Source: an uncultured Acidimicrobiales bacterium (GTDB taxonomy: Bacteria > Actinomycetota > Acidimicrobiia > Acidimicrobiales > SHLQ01). From it: a stretch of 51,491 bases of DNA. Of this stretch, positions 47,726 through 51,491 are shown piece after piece. The number at the start of each line of letters is the position of its first letter. The stretch's first letter is position 1. The stretch spans positions 1 through 51,491 of the forward strand of contig CALHTF010000020.1 in the NCBI GenBank assembly GCA_938038815.1. The letters are read 5' to 3'. Position numbers and translations under genes: made by a program. The notes under the pieces are model-generated. The model saw nothing but the letters and a program-made list of their open reading frames with translations, searched no databases and was not told where the DNA came from.

Positions 47726-48784
47726 GTGGTCGATACACCAAATGTGATTACGTCTCGAATCATCGATACCCAAGCGCTGCGGGCAATCGTGGCCGATGTG
47801 GGTCTCGATCGACTGATGGACGAGATGATCGCTGGGCTTGGTCGGGCCTACCGAGAGTTCGACGAGTCGCTGATTAGTACGGTCGACCGCACTGGCTTCA
47901 CGTACGACAAACCCGATCTTGGGGCCGTCGAATGGGCGCCGGCAATGGTGACGGGCGAACGAGCCGTCGTTTCGACGAACGGCCGTCATCCCAGCAACCC
48001 GTTGCAACGAAACCTTCCGACCACGATGCGAACAACGGCGGTATACGACACCACCTCGGGTCGGCTGCTCACGCTCACCGACGGGACCTTCATCGGGGCG
48101 ATTCAAAGCGCGGCGACCACCGCACTCGCGACCGCCGAATTGGCGACCCTTGACGCGTCGACCGTCGGCATCATCGGCGCAGGGGCGCAAGCGGTAGCTC
48201 AACTCCATGCCGTGTCGCGGGTGCGGCCCATCACCAAGGTGTTGGTGTTCGACGCCGACCCCGCCGTAGCCGAGTCCTTCGAGCGGCGCTCGCCAATCGA
48301 CTGCGAGATCGAGGTAGTCCCCGCCAAAAAGATCGACGCCAAGCTCGTGGCCGTCGCCGACATCTTGTGCACCTGCACCACGGTCGAGCCCGACTCGGGG
48401 CCGGTATTCCCCGACACGATGCATCTCCCGTGGCTGCACATCAACGCGATGGGGGCCGATGGTCCGGGCCAGACCGAGTTGCCGCTCTCGCTACTCAACC
48501 GGGCGATCGTCGTGCCCGACAACGGGTCGCAATGTGGAGCACGGGGCGAATCGCAAGCCATTCCAACCGACCCTGACGGGCCCGAGCTTCGCGAACTCGT
48601 CCGCTTTGGTGGCTCGCAGTTCCGCGACGAACTGACCGTGTTTGACTCGACGGGTTGGGCGCTGCACGACCTCATCGGTGTGGAAATGCTCGAAGCCCAC
48701 GCCGAACGAATCGGGGTGGGCTTCGAGTTTGAGATTCAGCCGACGCCGCGAGATCCGTTCGACCCCTACGAGCTGCTGCGTTAG
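47726..48784 (+). CDS. Ornithine cyclodeaminase/mu-crystallin family protein
   Basis: 352 residues. The NAD-binding Rossmann motif VGIIGAGAQAVAQLHAVSRV is at about residues 150-169, and TLTDGTFIGAIQSAATTALAT (about 122-142) and INAMGADGPGQTELP (about 238-252) are family segments. The family includes ornithine cyclodeaminase, alanine dehydrogenase and ketimine reductases; the exact reaction is uncertain. GTG at 47726 gives the listed start; GTG at 47744 is an alternative nearer the conserved beginning. It converges with the acyl-CoA dehydrogenase with a 2-bp gap. Confidence 0.8.
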   Translation: MVDTPNVITSRIIDTQALRAIVADVGLDRLMDEMIAGLGRAYREFDESLISTVDRTGFTYDKPDLGAVEWAPAMVTGERAVVSTNGRHPSNPLQRNLPTTMRTTAVYDTTSGRLLTLTDGTFIGAIQSAATTALATAELATLDASTVGIIGAGAQAVAQLHAVSRVRPITKVLVFDADPAVAESFERRSPIDCEIEVVPAKKIDAKLVAVADILCTCTTVEPDSGPVFPDTMHLPWLHINAMGADGPGQTELPLSLLNRAIVVPDNGSQCGARGESQAIPTDPDGPELRELVRFGGSQFRDELTVFDSTGWALHDLIGVEMLEAHAERIGVGFEFEIQPTPRDPFDPYELLR

Positions 48785-48786
48785 CG

Positions 48787-50022
48787 CTAGGCCTTGGCGG
48801 GTGTCGGAGGCTTTGGTTCCTTGGGGAGACCAAGGACCATTTCGCCCAAGATGTTTTTCTGGACTTCGCTGGTTCCGGCGTAGATCGTTCCGGCCCGCGC
48901 GTTGAGAAATGTGCCGACCCACGAAGCCGAGCTATTGGCCGAACCGGGAAGATCGGCGTGGAACGACGTCATCGGGCGACGACCGGTAGGCGTCATTGCT
49001 TCGGGGCCGAGAATGTCGACCGCCAGTTCGGTCACGACCTTGTGCTGCTCGGACCAGTAGAGCTTAAAGATCGAGCCTTCGGGGCCGGGGTGCCCGCCGC
49101 TAAGGAACTGCGTGAGGGTTCGCATGCCGAGGTACCGCATGATCTCGACCTTGGCGTACGCGTCGGCGATCCGCTGGCGAATCTTCGGGTCGTCGCTGAC
49201 GCCCTTTTCCTTGGCGAGTTCGACCATCTTGTCGACCTCGGCGCGGAACATGATCGGCATGATCGCCGCCGCTTCGCCTCGTTCGTAGCCGAGCAGGGTC
49301 ATAGCGACGGCCCAGCCGCCGTTGACTTCGCCGACCACGTTTTCTTTCGGGCAGCGGGCGTCGGTGAAGAAGGTTTCGTTGAAGTCTTCATCGCCGGTGA
49401 GCATCTCGATCCCGCGAACTTCGACGCCGGGTTGATCCATCGGTACGAGCAGGAAGCTGATGCCCCGGTGCTTTGGCGCATCGAAGTCGGTGCGGCACAG
49501 CACGAAGATCCAGTCGGCGGTTTGGCCAGCCGAGGTCCAGATCTTCTGGCCGTTGATGACCCATTCGTCGCCGTCGAGCACGGCCTTGGTTGCCAGGCCA
49601 GCGAGGTCGGACCCAGCGTTTGGTTCGCTGTATCCCTGGCACCAGCTGTCCTCGCCCGAGATGATGCGGGGCAAGAAGTGGGCCTTTTGTTCGGGCGTTC
49701 CCCACTGGAGAATGGTGTTACCGACCATCTGGATGCCGAACGTATCGTTGGCGACGCCGGTCGGGGCACCCGCCTTCATGAACTCCTCGGCCATGATGAC
49801 CTGCTCGAGTTCGGAGAGTCCGCCTCCGCCGTATTCTTTGGGCCATGACGGAGCGACCAGGCCGTTGCTGGCCAGAATCTCGCGCCAGTCATGGCTGAAT
49901 TGCGTCATGGCGTCTTCTTCGAGTGCGCCGTAACCCTTCCAGTTGGCCGGAAGGTGCTCGCCCAGAAAGGCCTGCATCTTTTCGCGGAAGGTTTCTGCTT
50001 CTTCTGAATACGTCGGCTCCAT
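48787..50022 (-). CDS. Acyl-CoA dehydrogenase (FadE-like)
   Basis: 411 residues. QGYSEPNAGSDLAGL (129-143) and VINGQKIWTSAG (155-166) are FAD-binding motifs, and IYAGTSEVQKNILGE closes the domain. As in the first acyl-CoA dehydrogenase, the medium-chain catalytic Glu is replaced (IYAGT), and the likely base is Glu247 in LLGYERGE, the isovaleryl-CoA type position; this is inference. The sequence is close to mycobacterial FadE proteins of sterol or fatty-acid degradation. TAACGT ends 7 nt before the ATG and the palindrome TACCCGCGGGTA overlaps it. Confidence 0.9.
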   Translation of the reverse strand: MEPTYSEEAETFREKMQAFLGEHLPANWKGYGALEEDAMTQFSHDWREILASNGLVAPSWPKEYGGGGLSELEQVIMAEEFMKAGAPTGVANDTFGIQMVGNTILQWGTPEQKAHFLPRIISGEDSWCQGYSEPNAGSDLAGLATKAVLDGDEWVINGQKIWTSAGQTADWIFVLCRTDFDAPKHRGISFLLVPMDQPGVEVRGIEMLTGDEDFNETFFTDARCPKENVVGEVNGGWAVAMTLLGYERGEAAAIMPIMFRAEVDKMVELAKEKGVSDDPKIRQRIADAYAKVEIMRYLGMRTLTQFLSGGHPGPEGSIFKLYWSEQHKVVTELAVDILGPEAMTPTGRRPMTSFHADLPGSANSSASWVGTFLNARAGTIYAGTSEVQKNILGEMVLGLPKEPKPPTPAKA

Positions 50023-50033
50023 GAGAGCGACGT

Positions 50034-50045
50034 TACCCGCGGGTA
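50034..50045. promoter_or_regulatory. Perfect 12-bp palindrome at the acyl-CoA dehydrogenase promoter
   Basis: TACCCGCGGGTA overlaps the start of the minus-strand -10 box TAACGT (50035-50030). A repressor bound here would block transcription; the regulator is not identified. Confidence 0.45.
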
Positions 50046-50093
50046 GCCAAAACCGGAAGTCCCGGATGACCGGTTGTGAACAGGTGAGCGCGA

Positions 50094-50510
50094 CTAGTCG
50101 TCGGAAACGATCGACCAGGGGAGTTCGATGAGATCGGGTGCCAGCCAGCCGAGTCGAGCTTGCGAACTCATCAAGACGTCGCGTGACCAGTAGCGCAGCG
50201 CACTGTCTCGTCCCAGCGTTGGGTCGGCCAACACCTCATCGAGGGTTGTGGCGTCGGCGTTGTGTATCGCCGTAATGAAATACCGGGTGATGGTCTCGTG
50301 GTAGCCGCTCGTTGCGTTGTTGGCCGTGCCGACCCCGCAGTTATGCGTGGTGATCGACTCCCGCAGAAACGGCAGCGCCTCGACCGGTGGCATCTTCTCG
50401 AGGGTCTTCCAACAGGCGGTGAGGTGGGCCTCATGGGTCCACTCATTCTTCGCCAGGCGTCCGTGGATGAACGCTTCGTACATGTCGTCGGGGGACAGCG
50501 TGGCGGACAT
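50094..50510 (-). CDS. Conserved protein of unknown function with His motifs
   Basis: 138 residues, helical, family not named. NEWTHEAHLTACWKTL (about 20-35) and CGVGTANNATSGYHETITRYF (about 56-76, quoted in parts) have conserved-looking His/Glu patterns (THxxH, YHET) that could bind metal. No signal peptide or membrane segment is seen. ATG at 50510 has TACCGT ending 6 nt upstream; longer in-frame starts run into the divergent helicase gene. It follows the acyl-CoA dehydrogenase in the same direction, but by position it is upstream of it. Confidence 0.6.
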   Translation of the reverse strand: MSATLSPDDMYEAFIHGRLAKNEWTHEAHLTACWKTLEKMPPVEALPFLRESITTHNCGVGTANNATSGYHETITRYFITAIHNADATTLDEVLADPTLGRDSALRYWSRDVLMSSQARLGWLAPDLIELPWSIVSDD

Positions 50511-50571
50511 GGCATTACGGTACCCAGCGTTCAGGTAGTGGTCATCTGAATTTGGTGCGCGAGCATGGGTT

Positions 50572-51491
50572 ATGGCGCTCGATGGGTTCTCCGCCCCCGT
50601 AAGCACATGGTTCGAGACCAGCTTTGGCGCGCCCACCCCGCCTCAGGCCCAAGGTTGGCCAGCGATTGCCGCCGGCGACCACACCTTGATCCTCGCTCCG
50701 ACCGGTTCGGGAAAGACCCTGTCGGCATTCCTTTGGAGCATCGACCGGTTGATGGTCGACCCGGTTCCCGAGCGAGAACACCGCACCCGGGTCTTGTACA
50801 TCTCGCCGTTGCGGGCCTTGGCGGTCGATGTCGAGAAGAACCTACGAGCGCCACTGCGTGGTGCGGCGTTGGCGGCCGAACGCCTTGGGGTCGACGTCCA
50901 CGAACCCACGGTTGGCATGCGCACCGGCGACACGCCGCCCGACGAGCGCCGCAAGTTGGTACGTAACCCGCCCGACATTCTCATCACCACGCCCGAGTCG
51001 CTGTACCTGATGCTTACCTCGGCCGCTCGCGAAACGCTCAAGAGCGTGCAGTGGGTGATCATCGACGAAATCCACGCCATCGCAGGCGGCAAACGGGGCG
51101 CCCACATGTCGGTGTCGCTCGAACGGCTGCATCATTTGGTTACCTCGGGCGATCGCCCCGGACCGCAGCGCATTGGTTTGTCGGCGACCCAGCGGCCGCT
51201 CGAAGAGATCGCTCGATTCCTAGGCGGGTACGAACAAACTCCGGTCACCGAAACGAAGGCCGATCAGCCTCGAGTCGAACGCCCGGTGACCATCGTCGAC
51301 GCTGGTATCCGCAAGGAGATGCACATCGAGGTCGTGGTGCCCATCGAAGACATGGGCGATCTCGGCACCTTTGTGGAGGAGCCCGAGAGCGGCCCGACCG
51401 CCGCCACGCCGGTTCGCAAAAGCATCTGGCCGGCGATGCACCCGCGTTTGCTCGAACTGATCCAACAGCACCGTTCGACGCTGGTGTTTGT
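50572..51491 (+). CDS. lhr: Lhr-like DEAD/H-box helicase (3' end beyond window)
   Basis: About 306 residues of the N-terminal part are visible, still open at the window end. APTGSGKTLSAFL (residues about 44-56) is the Walker A motif, YISPLRALAVDVEKNL motif Ia, RTGDTPPDERR and PDILITTPESLYLML motif Ib, IIDEIHAIAG motif II (DEIH) and LSATQRPLEEIARFLGG motif III. This matches the N-terminal ATPase of Lhr, a large helicase of about 1,500 residues involved in DNA repair. ATG at 50572 is the start in this frame. Confidence 0.9.
   Translation, partial: MALDGFSAPVSTWFETSFGAPTPPQAQGWPAIAAGDHTLILAPTGSGKTLSAFLWSIDRLMVDPVPEREHRTRVLYISPLRALAVDVEKNLRAPLRGAALAAERLGVDVHEPTVGMRTGDTPPDERRKLVRNPPDILITTPESLYLMLTSAARETLKSVQWVIIDEIHAIAGGKRGAHMSVSLERLHHLVTSGDRPGPQRIGLSATQRPLEEIARFLGGYEQTPVTETKADQPRVERPVTIVDAGIRKEMHIEVVVPIEDMGDLGTFVEEPESGPTAATPVRKSIWPAMHPRLLELIQQHRSTLVF

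Noticed and set aside
1-51491. tRNA, rRNA, known riboswitches, insertion sequences or att sites
   Set aside because: None could be recognised by eye in the intergenic regions; all genes look native in base composition.

Overview
The window is high-GC, densely coded bacterial DNA. I infer an actinobacterium, most likely a marine or freshwater Acidimicrobiia relative. The grounds are FadE-type acyl-CoA dehydrogenases, a HelD-type helicase, threonine- and proline-rich secreted lipoproteins, an LPxTG sorting signal, and many starts without a Shine-Dalgarno but with a TANNNT box 6-8 nt upstream (the actinobacterial leaderless pattern). No rRNA, tRNA, CRISPR array, transposase or integrase was seen, and no gene-free stretch exceeds about 225 bp. 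The most interesting object is a small HesB/IscA-like gene (34771-35067) read through an in-frame UGA. It is followed at the right distance by a hairpin with a GGUC loop, as in a bacterial SECIS element, so it is a probable selenoprotein that ordinary gene calling would split.

Layout. 1-5.4 kb: the end of a PhzF-like isomerase, then a fatty-acid or acyl-CoA degradation module with an acyl-CoA dehydrogenase and a MarR regulator sharing a divergent operator region, followed by thiolase, SDR dehydrogenase and enoyl-CoA hydratase. 5.6-9.2 kb: a DUF937-like membrane protein ending in LPQTG, and a glycerol-3-phosphate dehydrogenase. 9.3-15.3 kb: two tandem paralogous secreted proteins, each with eight neocarzinostatin-like repeats. 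15.4-17.7 kb: a lipoprotein pair (lytic transglycosylase and sugar dehydrogenase-like beta-propeller). 17.9-22.5 kb: GtrA-like protein, MFS exporter, methyltransferase, aldo/keto reductase and an unknown membrane protein.

22.5-25.6 kb: an overlapping three-gene cassette of GT4 glycosyltransferase, methyltransferase and alpha/alpha-toroid protein, probably making a surface glycan or glycolipid. 25.8-28.9 kb: epimerase, D-aminoacyl-tRNA deacylase, a 47-residue protein, an ACT-domain protein and a sulfotransferase. 28.9-31.3 kb: a WXG100-like helical-hairpin protein overlapping a 644-residue partner of unknown function. 31.3-38.4 kb: VOC protein, DUF2807-like lipoprotein with phased repeats upstream, an Lnt homologue whose catalytic Cys is Ser, an RraB-like protein, the putative selenoprotein, a secreted FN3/neocarzinostatin-like/CBM60-like protein and a class III cyclase. 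38.5-45.9 kb: patatin-hemE-hemY operon, HelD (probable ATT start) with a Nudix hydrolase, and an MFS transporter. 46-51.5 kb: PAS-GGDEF diguanylate cyclase, ornithine cyclodeaminase-like protein, acyl-CoA dehydrogenase, a conserved unknown and the 5' part of an Lhr-like helicase.

Cross-links between regions. The 14-bp core GCCAAACGGCCTAA, or a close variant, occurs at three intergenic sites, near the GSDH lipoprotein, the FN3/CBM60 protein and the diguanylate cyclase. This suggests a shared surface or motility regulon, and the cyclase copy is followed by a sigma-28-like promoter. The neocarzinostatin-like fold appears both in the twin repeat proteins and in the FN3/CBM60 protein. All function calls rest on motif reading without database searches.
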